A stretch of DNA of 43,216 bases from Terriglobales bacterium (GCA_025451215.1 JANWKU010000014.1:1-43216), one strand, 5' to 3'; positions 1 to 9,105 are shown, counted from the stretch's first letter. Translations and numbers: made by a program. Notes: generated from the letters alone by a model not told the origin.

Positions 1-2
1 AT

Positions 3-773
3 CCGCAGCGCAAGAAACGGTTGATCGTTTACGCGGCGCTGATTGGCATGACAGTCTGGCTTTTTGTAATGGCCAATTCCATGACGGCACAATCGTGCTG
101 CATCCTGGCATCCATTGCGCTCTTCGCCAGCGGCATGCGCATGTTCACCAGGAAACTATGGCGTCTTAATCTTCTGCTGGGAACATTGGTGGCTGTTCCA
201 TTTGCCACATTATTCATGGGAATCGGTGGCGGCGCTTTGGAGGAAATGGGCCGCGACGCAACCCTTACCGGGCGTACCGATATTTGGAAAGATGTTCTCC
301 ACATGGCGGGGAACCCATTTGTTGGGACCGGGTTTGAGAGTTTTTGGCTGGGTGCCCGGGCCGATCGAATGTGGAAGATGTTCTACTTTCATCCCACCCA
401 GGCCCACAACGGCTACATTGAAATCTATTTGGAATTGGGCTGGATTGGTATCGCCATACTGGCGGCTATCATCGTGATCGGATACCGGAATGCCCTGGCG
501 ATGCTTCGCGTGAATCCCCATCTCGCCCAAATAAGGCTGGCTTTTCTCACCTGCGCGCTGGCTTACAACATGACTGAAGCAGGCTTTCGGATGATGACCC
601 TCACCTGGTTCTTTTTCCTGCTCGCTGCGATGGTTGTTCCCAAAATGGCTGTTCGGCAATCCCCATCCAGATTGCGCTCTTCACTGCCGGACAATCGTGC
701 ACCGGCACCGGAGGAGTGGCAGCCACAAGAACCCGAGTTAGATTTTATCAGGAGACGAATTGAGACCATTTGA
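3..773 (+). CDS. O-antigen ligase/polymerase (Wzy/WaaL-like), 5' end missing
   Basis: This is the C-terminal part of an integral membrane O-antigen ligase or polysaccharide polymerase, which would join lipid-linked glycan units on the periplasmic face. The frame is open to the left window edge, so the true start lies upstream; a TTG at 21 is only an internal candidate. Visible features are several hydrophobic segments, a TGRTDIW motif and a periplasmic-loop HNGYIEIYLELGWIG motif typical of the Wzy_C domain (about residues 129-143 counted from the TTG). The last 40 residues are polar and probably cytoplasmic. The stop overlaps the TTG start of the flippase by 14 bp, so the two are probably co-translated. 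Ligase and polymerase cannot be told apart from this fragment. Confidence 0.8.
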   Translation, partial: PQRKKRLIVYAALIGMTVWLFVMANSMTAQSCCILASIALFASGMRMFTRKLWRLNLLLGTLVAVPFATLFMGIGGGALEEMGRDATLTGRTDIWKDVLHMAGNPFVGTGFESFWLGARADRMWKMFYFHPTQAHNGYIEIYLELGWIGIAILAAIIVIGYRNALAMLRVNPHLAQIRLAFLTCALAYNMTEAGFRMMTLTWFFFLLAAMVVPKMAVRQSPSRLRSSLPDNRAPAPEEWQPQEPELDFIRRRIETI

Positions 774-2313
774 TGAGCGCGGCGAGTTTCTGACCGTCGC
801 CCAAGGCGGCAAACTGCGTCGTCTCGCGGTTCAGGGCGCTGGGGCAACCATGGCCTCGCAGGGCATTAGTCTCGCCGTACAGATCATCTCAACCATGGTC
901 CTGGCCCGCCTGCTCACGCCTGCGGACTTCGGGCTGGTCACCATGGTGACCACCTTCAGTCTCCTGCTTGTAAACTTCGGCCTGAATGGTTTTACCGAAG
1001 CGGTTCTCCAGCAGGACAAAATAGACTACGCCCTCGCCAGCAACCTGTTTTGGATTAATTTGGGCGCTGGTATTGTTCTTACTCTTGCCTTCGCGGCGGC
1101 CGGTTCCCTTATGGCCCGGTTTTACGGCAACTCACTTGTGCCGCACATCGCCATTGGCATCTCTCTCACGATTTTTATTACCAGTGCTTCTGTTCTTCCC
1201 CTGGCGCTTCTCATGCGTGCCATGCAGTTCCCGCTGGTATCCCTGAACGATCTTTTCTCACGGATCATGGGGGTCGCGGTTTCGGTGCTCTTTGCCTGGC
1301 TGGGATGGGGGTATTGGGCCCTGGTTCTGGGCGCGATCGCTCAACCTTTAAGTATGTGCATCGGCGCCTGGATCCTGTGTCCGTGGCTCCCGGGCCTTCC
1401 CCGACGGGCGGCTGGCACTGGATCCATGATTAAGTTCGCGTCGCATGTTTATGGGCGCTTTACCCTCAACTATGGGTCCCGAAACATGGACAACCTGCTG
1501 GTAGGCTGGCGTTTTAACGCTGTGGCGCTCGGGTTCTACAAGAAAGCATACGATCTATTTGCGCTCGCAGGCTTGGTTCAATCCCTCACCAGCGTCGCTG
1601 TCTCGGCTTTGAGCAAGTTGAAGCACGATCCCGAACGCTACAAGCGGTATCTGCTCCGCGCCCTGAGTGTGGCGGCATTTGCGGGCATGGCAATGGGGGC
1701 GGAGTTCACCCTGATCGGCAAAGACGTAATTCGCCTGTTGCTCGGGCCGGGTTGGGAACCGGCGGGACAGATATTCACGTTCTTTGGGCCTGGAATGGGG
1801 TTAATGGTTCTCTATGGCATCCATAGCTGGATACACTTGTCACTCGGCAGAGCTGACCGGTGGTTCCGCTGGGGCATCATTGAGTTCGCTTTCACAGGCT
1901 CGCTGTTTCTTCTGGGTCTTCATTGGGGCCCGGACGGAGTTGCTACTGTCTGGAGTCTTTCCCTCTGCGTGCTTACCATCCCAGCCCTATGGTATGCGGG
2001 ACAACCGATTGGCTTGGGCGTGGCTCCCATGATTTCCGTGATTTGGAGATTTGTTGTAGCATCTGTCGCCGCCGGGTTTGCTACCGCGGCAGTCATTAGA
2101 CGCTTGCCATTTTTCGTAACAACATCGAACTCGGTAGGCGCGCTGGCAAGAATGGCAGAAATTTCTGCATTATTTACTCTTCTCTACATGGTCGCTGTAA
2201 TTATCCTGCATCAGGGTTTAGCACCGATCAATCTTGTAATAAGCCTCTTGCGTGAAATGATTCCGCAAGATAAGCTCTCCAAGTTCTTTCCGGCAGTTTC
2301 CCAAGCAAAGTAG
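760..2313 (+). CDS. Polysaccharide flippase, Wzx/MOP superfamily
   Basis: This 517-residue multi-spanning membrane protein would flip undecaprenyl-linked repeat units across the inner membrane. The N-terminal region carries the pattern of the polysaccharide biosynthesis (RfbX/WzxC) family: a short cytoplasmic stretch, then a first helix followed by VLARLLTPADFGLVTMV. About a dozen hydrophobic segments follow. The TTG start at 760 is chosen because an AGGAG lies five bases upstream (750-754) inside the end of the ligase gene; an ATG at 850 would cut into the first helix. It sits directly behind the ligase/polymerase, as expected for a Wzx/Wzy pair. The specific glycan is unknown. Confidence 0.9.
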   Translation: MRPFDERGEFLTVAQGGKLRRLAVQGAGATMASQGISLAVQIISTMVLARLLTPADFGLVTMVTTFSLLLVNFGLNGFTEAVLQQDKIDYALASNLFWINLGAGIVLTLAFAAAGSLMARFYGNSLVPHIAIGISLTIFITSASVLPLALLMRAMQFPLVSLNDLFSRIMGVAVSVLFAWLGWGYWALVLGAIAQPLSMCIGAWILCPWLPGLPRRAAGTGSMIKFASHVYGRFTLNYGSRNMDNLLVGWRFNAVALGFYKKAYDLFALAGLVQSLTSVAVSALSKLKHDPERYKRYLLRALSVAAFAGMAMGAEFTLIGKDVIRLLLGPGWEPAGQIFTFFGPGMGLMVLYGIHSWIHLSLGRADRWFRWGIIEFAFTGSLFLLGLHWGPDGVATVWSLSLCVLTIPALWYAGQPIGLGVAPMISVIWRFVVASVAAGFATAAVIRRLPFFVTTSNSVGALARMAEISALFTLLYMVAVIILHQGLAPINLVISLLREMIPQDKLSKFFPAVSQAK

Positions 2314-2323
2314 GAGAGTCATT

Positions 2324-3176
2324 ATGATTGAGGTCCCATGCTATAACTGCGGATCAGGAAACCACACATTGTTCGCAACCGAGAACGGTTGCAATCTCGT
2401 CAAATGTGGGGAATGTGGTTTGCTATACGTGAATCCTCGACCGAAGGATGAAGAGATCGAAGAAGGCGTCAAGATGGGCCTTCATCGGGGAGAAACGACG
2501 CTTACCTCAACGGGGCGTTATATGCCACTGAAAGTGGCTATCTATAACAAAGTGCTTAACGATATCTATGGCACAGAGTTGCAAACGCGAACGCGAACCT
2601 GGCTCGATGTAGGATGCGGTCATGGAGAGTTGCTCGTCGCATTGAAGGAGCTATCGGGAAATAATGTCATTGCAAAGGGAACTGAGCCGAATCGTTTGAA
2701 GATTACTTGCGGCGCGCGAGAAAGGTTTAGATGTTGATTATTTCGATTTGGCATCGCACGACCAATCGTACGATACGATTTCACTGCTAAATGTTTACTC
2801 TCACTTGACGAGTCCTCCGGAATTCTTCCGGTTGGTTAAGCGCCGATTGAATGCAAACGGGGAAATTCTCATCGAGACTGGCGATACAGCCAATTTACAA
2901 TCTGGGCAGCATCCTAGGCCATTTCTTCTACCTGATCATTTGAGTTTTGGATCGCTACAAGTTATCAGCAACCTTCTTAAAAATGCTGGTTTTGAGGTTG
3001 TCAGCGTCAACAAATACCCTGCGGTTAAGCTCCGCTTTATGAAAGCCAATCTTCTCAAAGATATTGTCAATAGTTTCATTCCTGGAAAACGCGCGAAGTT
3101 TTCGCAAGTGTACAGCGTGCTTCGAGCATCGAAGCATCGGACGGATATGTGGATCAGGGCTAGATCGGTCGCATGA
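2324..3176 (+). pseudogene. Zinc-ribbon class I SAM methyltransferase, split by a frameshift
   Basis: Two adjacent open frames form one methyltransferase. The first (2324-2737) starts with a zinc ribbon (C6, C9, C28, C31) and has the SAM-binding motif WLDVGCGHGE at residues 93-102. It ends in a short out-of-frame tail. The second frame, readable from at least 2703, continues the fold with AREKGLDVDYFDL, then SYDTISLLNVYSHL, and runs to 3176. The switch is equivalent to one extra base in the GC-rich stretch 2708-2718. Both halves otherwise look undamaged, so this is either a recent mutation or a sequencing error. The family (Methyltransf_23 type) often methylates sugars or other small acceptors in polysaccharide clusters; the acceptor is unknown. 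It follows the flippase by 10 bp. Confidence 0.75.
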
Positions 3177-3196
3177 TCTCTCGATAGAGATCATGC
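3171..3196. terminator. Perfect 11-bp hairpin between convergent genes
   Basis: GCATGATCTCT (3171-3181) pairs perfectly with AGAGATCATGC (3186-3196) around the loop CGAT. It overlaps the stop codon of the methyltransferase (3174-3176) and lies 49 bp past the stop of the opposing beta-helix gene. The position suggests a bidirectional terminator, but no T-run follows on either strand, so termination is inference. Confidence 0.5.
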
Positions 3197-3244
3197 AACC
3201 GAATTCGATTTACAGCCAAGTAGGTAATGGCCTCAACGTACTTG

Positions 3245-4831
3245 CTAGTTGATGGCCGTTACCTGGAGATCCACGGGCGCTGCAATACTGGTCTGGCCGC
3301 CACTTTGGAATGCTCCAATGTCAGGGTTAGAGCCATTAAGAACAGAGCCGCCCGTCGAATTCTTTGATAGGTAGATAGGATCACCGCTCGACCAGCTAGC
3401 CGAACTCGCCAGCGTGATCACATTGGTAGAATAGTTGATCGAAGAAATCTGAACGTTCGAAGATCCTCCAATGCGGATCCAATCCGGCTGCACTCCAGAG
3501 ATGCCGTAGCCGTCCTGAAAAAAGCCAGCATCCGCAACCGTCAAGGATGTACCCGATCCCGATCCCACGGCTGTCGTAAGCGGCCCGCCTTGTCCTACTG
3601 CGGCAGAACCGGTCTGAATATGTAAATCGCTCAGAGCATCTAAAAACAGCGGATCCCGGTTAGTGAGATCGGATGACGCGTACTGATTGCTGGTACTGCC
3701 GGACGCGGGGCCTTTCCAGGCTCCTGAATAGCCAGTCAGGAAGCAAAGATTGTGGTTCTCGGTAAATCCGGCGGCTGAACTTGTGTCGTAATACACACAC
3801 CAATCAACGTTGTTCGCTCTGGCGGTGTTGGCGAAAATATTGTTGATGACCTTTGCTCCAGTGTCACCGTCTGTGAAGGTGAGATCTTCAGGGTCTTTGG
3901 TGCCTGCGGAGGCTTGCGTGTTTGAGACGGAATTATTGTAAATTCTTTCGTTCTGGGAATTTGTATCGTTGGAAATAAAGTAACTACCGATGTTTGATGC
4001 GGAATTGAAACGAATGATCTGGTCAGTTTGACCACAGCTGTTGGTGTCGCGCAATAACAAAACGTGCGCGTTGGCCTGTCCCCAGTTGACAATGGTATTG
4101 CCTTCAAAAACCATGTGGACCAACGGAAAATCGCCGGCGCAAGAAGATTCTAAAGCATCTGGATGTTGTGTTCCGTACTCAGACGCGACAACCGGCCCGA
4201 AAGTATTGTTCCGGACTACGTGATGGTCGCCATAAAGTGCGATTCCATCTTCCACATGGGAAATGGTATTTCCGCTGATCAGCCAGTGATTGCCTTCGAT
4301 GAGAAATCCCTGAGACTGTGCGCCTCCGCAATACGTGATGGTGTTGTTCAGCACGGAATCATACGTTGCAGGACCACTGCCATCGCCACTGGGTCCCTGG
4401 AAGCATCTTCCCGTAGTATCGTGAATGTTGTTGTTCTGAATCACCACATGACTCATGGTTGTCCAGGTGAACGCAGCGCCTCCCGTGACCTCGAAGCCAG
4501 TGTTCGACGAGGAGCCCCCAATAACAATCCAGCTGCTGCTTCCCAGGTTCCAGCCGTGCACGGTGGCAGTATCCCCGGCGTTCACTTGAAAAGTGATCGG
4601 GTTTCCGGACGAACCCGATTTCGAAATCGTTACGGTCTCACCATAGTTTCCGGCGTAAACGGTGCAGGTATCGCCGGCTGCGGCGGCATTCGCGCAAGCT
4701 TGGATGCTGCTATAGTTTCCGCCCCCGCTGGCCTTCACGGTATAGTTCGTAGCTTCGGCTCGCGTGCCCAGAACAACGAAGCTGAGAACCCCCAATAACG
4801 GGAGGAATAAAATTCGTTTCTTGCGGTTCAT
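3245..4831 (-). CDS. Secreted right-handed parallel beta-helix protein
   Basis: This 528-residue protein has a Sec signal peptide (basic MNRKKR, a hydrophobic stretch, probable cleavage near residue 27 after AEA). After that comes a DUF1565/pectate-lyase-like start (NYTVKASGGGNYSSIQACANAA) and many short N- and G-rich coils with NNTI, GNTI and NNIF motifs typical of a parallel beta-helix. Such folds bind or cleave extracellular polysaccharides. No clear catalytic triad can be assigned, so it may be a lyase, hydrolase, epimerase or purely structural. The start is supported by GGAGGG four bases before the ATG. It is transcribed against its neighbours inside the polysaccharide locus. There is no PEP-CTERM tail at the C-terminus (it ends DLQVTAIN). 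Confidence 0.8.
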   Translation of the reverse strand: MNRKKRILFLPLLGVLSFVVLGTRAEATNYTVKASGGGNYSSIQACANAAAAGDTCTVYAGNYGETVTISKSGSSGNPITFQVNAGDTATVHGWNLGSSSWIVIGGSSSNTGFEVTGGAAFTWTTMSHVVIQNNNIHDTTGRCFQGPSGDGSGPATYDSVLNNTITYCGGAQSQGFLIEGNHWLISGNTISHVEDGIALYGDHHVVRNNTFGPVVASEYGTQHPDALESSCAGDFPLVHMVFEGNTIVNWGQANAHVLLLRDTNSCGQTDQIIRFNSASNIGSYFISNDTNSQNERIYNNSVSNTQASAGTKDPEDLTFTDGDTGAKVINNIFANTARANNVDWCVYYDTSSAAGFTENHNLCFLTGYSGAWKGPASGSTSNQYASSDLTNRDPLFLDALSDLHIQTGSAAVGQGGPLTTAVGSGSGTSLTVADAGFFQDGYGISGVQPDWIRIGGSSNVQISSINYSTNVITLASSASWSSGDPIYLSKNSTGGSVLNGSNPDIGAFQSGGQTSIAAPVDLQVTAIN

Positions 4832-4839
4832 TGACCCTC

Positions 4840-4858
4840 CTAGATACTTGTTATCTAG
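4840..4858. repeat. 7-bp inverted repeat in the leader of the beta-helix gene
   Basis: CTAGATA (4840-4846) and TATCTAG (4852-4858) form a perfect inverted repeat with a 5-bp spacer. It lies immediately upstream of the GGAGGG ribosome site of the beta-helix gene. The symmetry fits a dimeric repressor operator or a small leader hairpin. No regulator is identified. Confidence 0.35.
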
Positions 4859-5207
4859 ATACTTATGATCGACTTGAAACTTGGATCATTGAATTGCTGA
4901 ATGTTGCCCAACAAAAATTGTGGATCCTCATCCGTTTCAAGTGCTTGCAGCCCATTCATTTATCTATTGAATGCGGTTTCGTATGCTGGCGATTATACCG
5001 TTGTGGTGGAATAAGATTAGCTCTCGGAAGTACATACGCCGAATGGCCCGTGGAACAGATTGAAAACACGACCAAAATACCAGGGGGCTTAGAACCTTTG
5101 GGTGTTGCCCATTTGAAGTCTGCTAGCGAAACCGTGTTTCGGGCTCGTCTATAATCAACCCCGGTTTTCCCCGAAACCCACGTTCCCGCGGCGCAGGCGG
5201 ATTTTCG
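4859..5207. other. Non-coding gap between divergent genes
   Basis: This stretch separates the minus-strand beta-helix gene from the plus-strand glycosyltransferase and should hold both promoters. A consensus TATAAT lies at 5150-5155 in plus orientation, with no good -35 box at the right distance. A small inverted repeat CGAAAC/GTTTCG (5127-5132 and 5136-5141) lies just before it. A 107-codon open frame covers 4831-5154, but it has no recognisable domain and I do not call it a gene. Confidence 0.4.
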
Positions 5208-6449
5208 ATGCCGGCAGCTGCGAGCCGTATCGCGATGGCCCGATCCCGACGGATGAAAAAAAAACGCAATCGAGTTTTGATGATTTTGGAAAACTGTAGA
5301 TATTTGCAGGATGCGCGGGTTGGAAAAGAAGCTAACGCGCTTCAGGAAAATGGCTACAGTGTGTCAGTCATCAGTCCCTCGCTCGATAGACTTCCATCTC
5401 GTGCGCTGATTGATGGAATTGTTGTTTATGGGTATCCACAACTCTCGTTTAGCCCGGGAGTTATCGGCTATTTACTGGAGTACACGTACGCAACCTGGGC
5501 CATTGCGCTCATGACGGCTTATTTATGGCTTACCCAGGGCTTTGACATCGTCCATGTGGCCAACCCGCCAGACTGCCTGATTCCAATAATGGCGATTTAC
5601 AGACTGATTGGAAAGCGGCTGATTTACGATCAGCACGATTTGAGTCCAGAACTTTACACCGTTCGATTTCTTTCACCGCCAAATCTTTTTCTGCACCGAA
5701 TCCAGCTTCTGTTGGAATGGCTTTCTTTCAAACTGGCGAACCACACAATTGTCACCAATGAATCGCACAAGGAAATAGCAAAAAGTCGTGGAGGTCTGTC
5801 CGAATCTGCGGTTACCGTCGTACGTAATGGACCTGCGATAGAACAATTTCCGACTTCGGAAATTGATCTGGAACTGCGAAAGAAGGCGACGACAATTATT
5901 GCGTTTGCGGGAATCACAGGATTTCAAGACGGCCTCGATTATTTATGCCGTGCGCTGCGGAGCTTGCATCGTGAAATCGGCGAAGAAGATTTTCTTTGCA
6001 TTGTGCTTGGAGATGGCGATGCCCTGGCGGAAATCAAAGAACAGACACGCGAATTGGCGATCTACGACAAAATGTGGTTTGCTGGATGGATCAGCGATCC
6101 CGCTCTCTATTGCCGCTATTTGTCTACGGCTGATATATGCGTGGCTCCAGAACCTTCCAATTGTTACAACGATCGCTCCACATTCGTGAAAATTATGGAA
6201 TATATGGCCGCTGGAAAGCCGATTGTCGCGTTCGATCTTCCGGAAAATCGTTTCAGCGCTGCAGACGCGGCTCTATATGCCGCTCCCAATAATTACCAGG
6301 AATTTGCTGCCAAACTTGCTGAACTGATGCGCAAAAAACCGCTGCGGAGTTCCATGGGGGAACTTGGACGCCGACGGATCGAAACCACATTCGCCTGGCA
6401 GTACTCCATTCCCAGGTTATTGGCGGTGTACCATCAAATTTCAAACTAA
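5208..6449 (+). CDS. Glycosyltransferase family 4 (GT-B fold)
   Basis: This protein of about 413 residues should transfer a sugar from a nucleotide donor to the growing lipid-linked glycan at the cytoplasmic face. The N-terminal Rossmann half includes RVLMILENCRYLQDARVGKEA and FDIVHVANPPD. The C-terminal donor half has FAGITGFQDGLDYL and IMEYMAAGKPIVAFDLPENR, the usual GT4 nucleotide-sugar region. Two starts are possible. The ATG at 5208 has a GCGGA upstream. The ATG at 5253 begins MKKKRNRVLM, closer to where family members usually start. It is followed by a FemAB-like gene after 74 bp. Donor and acceptor are not predictable. Confidence 0.88.
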   Translation: MPAAASRIAMARSRRMKKKRNRVLMILENCRYLQDARVGKEANALQENGYSVSVISPSLDRLPSRALIDGIVVYGYPQLSFSPGVIGYLLEYTYATWAIALMTAYLWLTQGFDIVHVANPPDCLIPIMAIYRLIGKRLIYDQHDLSPELYTVRFLSPPNLFLHRIQLLLEWLSFKLANHTIVTNESHKEIAKSRGGLSESAVTVVRNGPAIEQFPTSEIDLELRKKATTIIAFAGITGFQDGLDYLCRALRSLHREIGEEDFLCIVLGDGDALAEIKEQTRELAIYDKMWFAGWISDPALYCRYLSTADICVAPEPSNCYNDRSTFVKIMEYMAAGKPIVAFDLPENRFSAADAALYAAPNNYQEFAAKLAELMRKKPLRSSMGELGRRRIETTFAWQYSIPRLLAVYHQISN

Positions 6450-6523
6450 TAAATTTTCGCCCTTCACGGGCTGCGCCCGCAATTCATTCCACCGTTACGG
6501 CGGCAGCAACCAAAGCGAATCGA

Positions 6524-7555
6524 ATGAATTTTGAGCTTGATCCATTACGAGATGAACGATGGCGGAAGCTGGTCGCAAGACATCCTGCATCTTCGGTGTT
6601 CCATACCACAGAGTGGTTATCCGCGTTGCGCTCAACTTACGGTTACGAACCGATCGTTTATGGACCACAGGATTCTTCCTCTGAACTCAAGTCGGGCATC
6701 GTGTTCTGCAAGGTAAAGAGCTGGCTTACCGGACGTCGCTTGGTTTCGTTACCTTTTTCGGACCATTGCGACGCTTTGTTAGAAAGTCGTGCTGAGTTAG
6801 GTGGCCTCATATCACCGCTGCGTGAAATGGTTGACAATGAAAAATGGACTTACTGTGAAATCCGACCGACAATCATAGAACCTGCCATTTCAGCGATATT
6901 CGGGCAAAATCATTACTATGTCTTGCATGCGATTGATTTGCAGCCGCGTATTGATGTCATTTATGGCAAGTTCCACCATTCCGTCCGGCGCAAAATTAAG
7001 CGCGCCGAGCGCGAAGGGTTGACCTCTGCGGAAGGCATTTCAGAACTATTACTGGGACAATTTTATAAGCTGCTTGTGGCGACACGTAAGCGCCAATGTT
7101 TGCCGCCACAACCGAAGGAATGGTTTCGCAACTTAATAGCCAATTTCGGCGTTCGCATGAAAATCAGGATTGCATACCATCAAAATACGCCCATCGCGGG
7201 TGTTTTGACCTTAAATCATAAAAATACAGTTACTTACAAATACGGATGCAGCGATGCTCGGTGGCACCCTCTGGGTGGTGTTGCATTGGTTTTCTGGAAT
7301 ATGATCCAAGAGGCCAAAGCCAAAGGGTATGAGAAACTCGACCTGGGACGCAGCAAGATTAGCAATAACGGGCTAATCGTCTTCAAAGAAAATTGGGGCG
7401 GCGTTAGCACAAATCTCCATTATTGGCGTTATCCAAACCTTTTGCAGTCCCACGAAAGCCTAAGGAACAAAGCGATTATGGGACAGATCGTCAAATCGGC
7501 GCCTGACCCATTGCTCTCGGCGATGGGAAATCTCCTTTATCGTCACGTAGGCTGA
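6524..7555 (+). CDS. FemAB/GNAT-like transferase
   Basis: This 343-residue protein resembles the FemAB-type double-GNAT proteins (BioF2-like/GNAT_acetyltransf_6) that accompany exosortase and exopolysaccharide loci. Supporting stretches are HPASSVFHTTEWLSALRSTYG near the N-terminus, the basic SVRRKIKRAEREG in the middle, and a C-terminal VTYKYGCSDARWHPLGG followed by KGYEKLDLGRS, the usual acyl-donor half. Classical members add aminoacyl groups from tRNA to peptidoglycan precursors. In polysaccharide loci the donor and acceptor are unknown, so aminoacylation or acylation of a glycan sugar is inference. It lies in a plus-strand run with the GT4 and deacetylase-like genes. Confidence 0.8.
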   Translation: MNFELDPLRDERWRKLVARHPASSVFHTTEWLSALRSTYGYEPIVYGPQDSSSELKSGIVFCKVKSWLTGRRLVSLPFSDHCDALLESRAELGGLISPLREMVDNEKWTYCEIRPTIIEPAISAIFGQNHYYVLHAIDLQPRIDVIYGKFHHSVRRKIKRAEREGLTSAEGISELLLGQFYKLLVATRKRQCLPPQPKEWFRNLIANFGVRMKIRIAYHQNTPIAGVLTLNHKNTVTYKYGCSDARWHPLGGVALVFWNMIQEAKAKGYEKLDLGRSKISNNGLIVFKENWGGVSTNLHYWRYPNLLQSHESLRNKAIMGQIVKSAPDPLLSAMGNLLYRHVG

Positions 7556-7573
7556 GAAACTGAGTAGTTGTGC

Positions 7574-7596
7574 AAAAGCGCCAAGGTGGCACTTTT
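7574..7596. terminator. Possible weak hairpin terminator
   Basis: AAAAGCGCCA and TGGCACTTTT form a 10-bp stem with one mismatch and a 3-nt loop, ending in four T residues. It lies 18 bp after the FemAB-like stop. It might attenuate rather than end transcription, since the next gene is on the same strand. Confidence 0.3.
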
Positions 7597-7630
7597 GGGG
7601 GATTTACAGACCAATTCCATATAGGAAAGT

Positions 7631-9034
7631 ATGGATCATAACCATACTGCTCACCCTATGAATCAAACATTTGAAGATTATTTTCGGTGCCCGCAGGGGT
7701 ACGTTCGACTTGCTGTTAAAGGAAACCTTTCCGAAAATTGCGGTTTCTTCCAGTTTGGACCAGGAACCGTCGGATACGGTCGGTGTTCGTCCTTCAGCCC
7801 GAGCGGTTCGCCGCGAGGGCAATTGCATGATGCTTGGAAAGATGTTAAATCTTCGCCGGATTCTGTTTGTCTGCCATTTGATCTGAAGGAAGTCGTGGAG
7901 AATCTCCGGCTCGAACGCTACACTCCGGATTGCCAGTACGGTACCCCGAGAAATGGTTTAATCGCACGAATTTACTATGCGCTACGGCCGCTTTTTCCCG
8001 TTGCTTTCCGACGGCATTTGCAGCGTGCCTACTTGCGGGATTGGCATAAGATCCCATTCCCAAGCTGGCCAGTGGATAGCACGGTGGACAACATTCTGCG
8101 TGGATCTATGCAATTGTTACTATCCGCGCAGAACCTGGAAAGTATCCCGTTCATCTGGTTCTGGCCCGATGGAGCATCTAGCGCATTGAGCATGACACAT
8201 GATGTCGAGACTGCCACGGGCAGAGATTATTGTGAAACGTTAATGGACCTCAACGAGTCCTTCGGAATAAAAGCTTCTTTCCAGATTGTCCCCGAAGAGC
8301 GATACGAGGTGACTGAGAATTACCTGGATTCGATACGTAAACGAGGTTTCGAAGTCCTGGTGCAAGACTTAAATCACGACGGCAGACTGTATAACGACCA
8401 CGCTGAATTTGTAAGACGTGCGCAGAAGATAAACGAATACGGGCGGCATTTTCAGGCATCAGGTTTCCGGTCCGCAGTTTTGTACCGCAGGCAAGAGTGG
8501 TACCCGTTTCTTGATTTTTCGTACGACACATCCGTCCCTAATTCGGGGCATTTGGAGCCCCAGCGCGGCGGGTGTTGCACGATCATGCCTTACTTTGTGG
8601 GCAAGATGCTGGAAATTCCAGTGACCACCACGCAGGATTATTCTCTTTTCAACTATCTGCGTAGTTTTTCGATTGATCTCTGGAAAAGACAAATTGATTT
8701 AATCCTGGAACAAAATGGACTGATTAACTTCATTGTGCATCCGGATTACATTACATCGGGCCGCGAAAGCCGCGTTTATAAGCAGTTACTAGCTCATCTA
8801 TCATCGCTTCGCAGTGAGAGAAATGTATGGACTGCCACACCCGGCGAAATCGATCAATGGTGGCGACAGCGATCTAAGCTAAAATTGGTTCACGGTGAGA
8901 ATGGATGGCGGGTGGATGGTAAAGGAAGCGAAAGGGCCTGTGTTGCATTCGCCAGCGAAAAGGACGGGAAGCTTGTCTTTACTGTGCAACATTCACAAGC
9001 AGAACTTTCTGTGCAGCAGCTCCATCCTCAATAA
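7631..9034 (+). CDS. Polysaccharide-deacetylase-like protein
   Basis: This 467-residue protein has a NodB-like metal-site signature SMTHDVET at residues 187-194, where polysaccharide deacetylases carry their first aspartate pair. Later it has LVQDLNHDG and NFIVHPDYI, which could supply the histidine ligands and the C-terminal part of the barrel. The first 170 residues form an uncharacterised N-terminal region. Family enzymes remove N- or O-acetyl groups from sugars. Here TxDD is replaced by THDVE, a variant seen in exopolysaccharide loci, so activity is likely but not certain. The ATG at 7631 follows a good AGGAAAG site. No signal peptide is obvious, suggesting cytoplasmic action or non-classical export. 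Confidence 0.7.
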   Translation: MDHNHTAHPMNQTFEDYFRCPQGYVRLAVKGNLSENCGFFQFGPGTVGYGRCSSFSPSGSPRGQLHDAWKDVKSSPDSVCLPFDLKEVVENLRLERYTPDCQYGTPRNGLIARIYYALRPLFPVAFRRHLQRAYLRDWHKIPFPSWPVDSTVDNILRGSMQLLLSAQNLESIPFIWFWPDGASSALSMTHDVETATGRDYCETLMDLNESFGIKASFQIVPEERYEVTENYLDSIRKRGFEVLVQDLNHDGRLYNDHAEFVRRAQKINEYGRHFQASGFRSAVLYRRQEWYPFLDFSYDTSVPNSGHLEPQRGGCCTIMPYFVGKMLEIPVTTTQDYSLFNYLRSFSIDLWKRQIDLILEQNGLINFIVHPDYITSGRESRVYKQLLAHLSSLRSERNVWTATPGEIDQWWRQRSKLKLVHGENGWRVDGKGSERACVAFASEKDGKLVFTVQHSQAELSVQQLHPQ

Positions 9035-9105
9035 CAATTAAGATTGTCCTAAATTAGAACTTTTCAATGAGTTCTACCCAGTCTGTTTTTGAGCTTGATT
9101 GATAG

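Noticed and set aside
4163..4798. 211-codon plus-strand frame opposite the beta-helix gene
   Set aside because: The minus-strand frame has a signal peptide, a strong ribosome site and a clear fold; the plus frame has none of these.
4831..5154. 107-codon plus-strand frame in the gap before the GT4 gene
   Set aside because: No domain, no ribosome site, and it overlaps the start and leader of the beta-helix gene.
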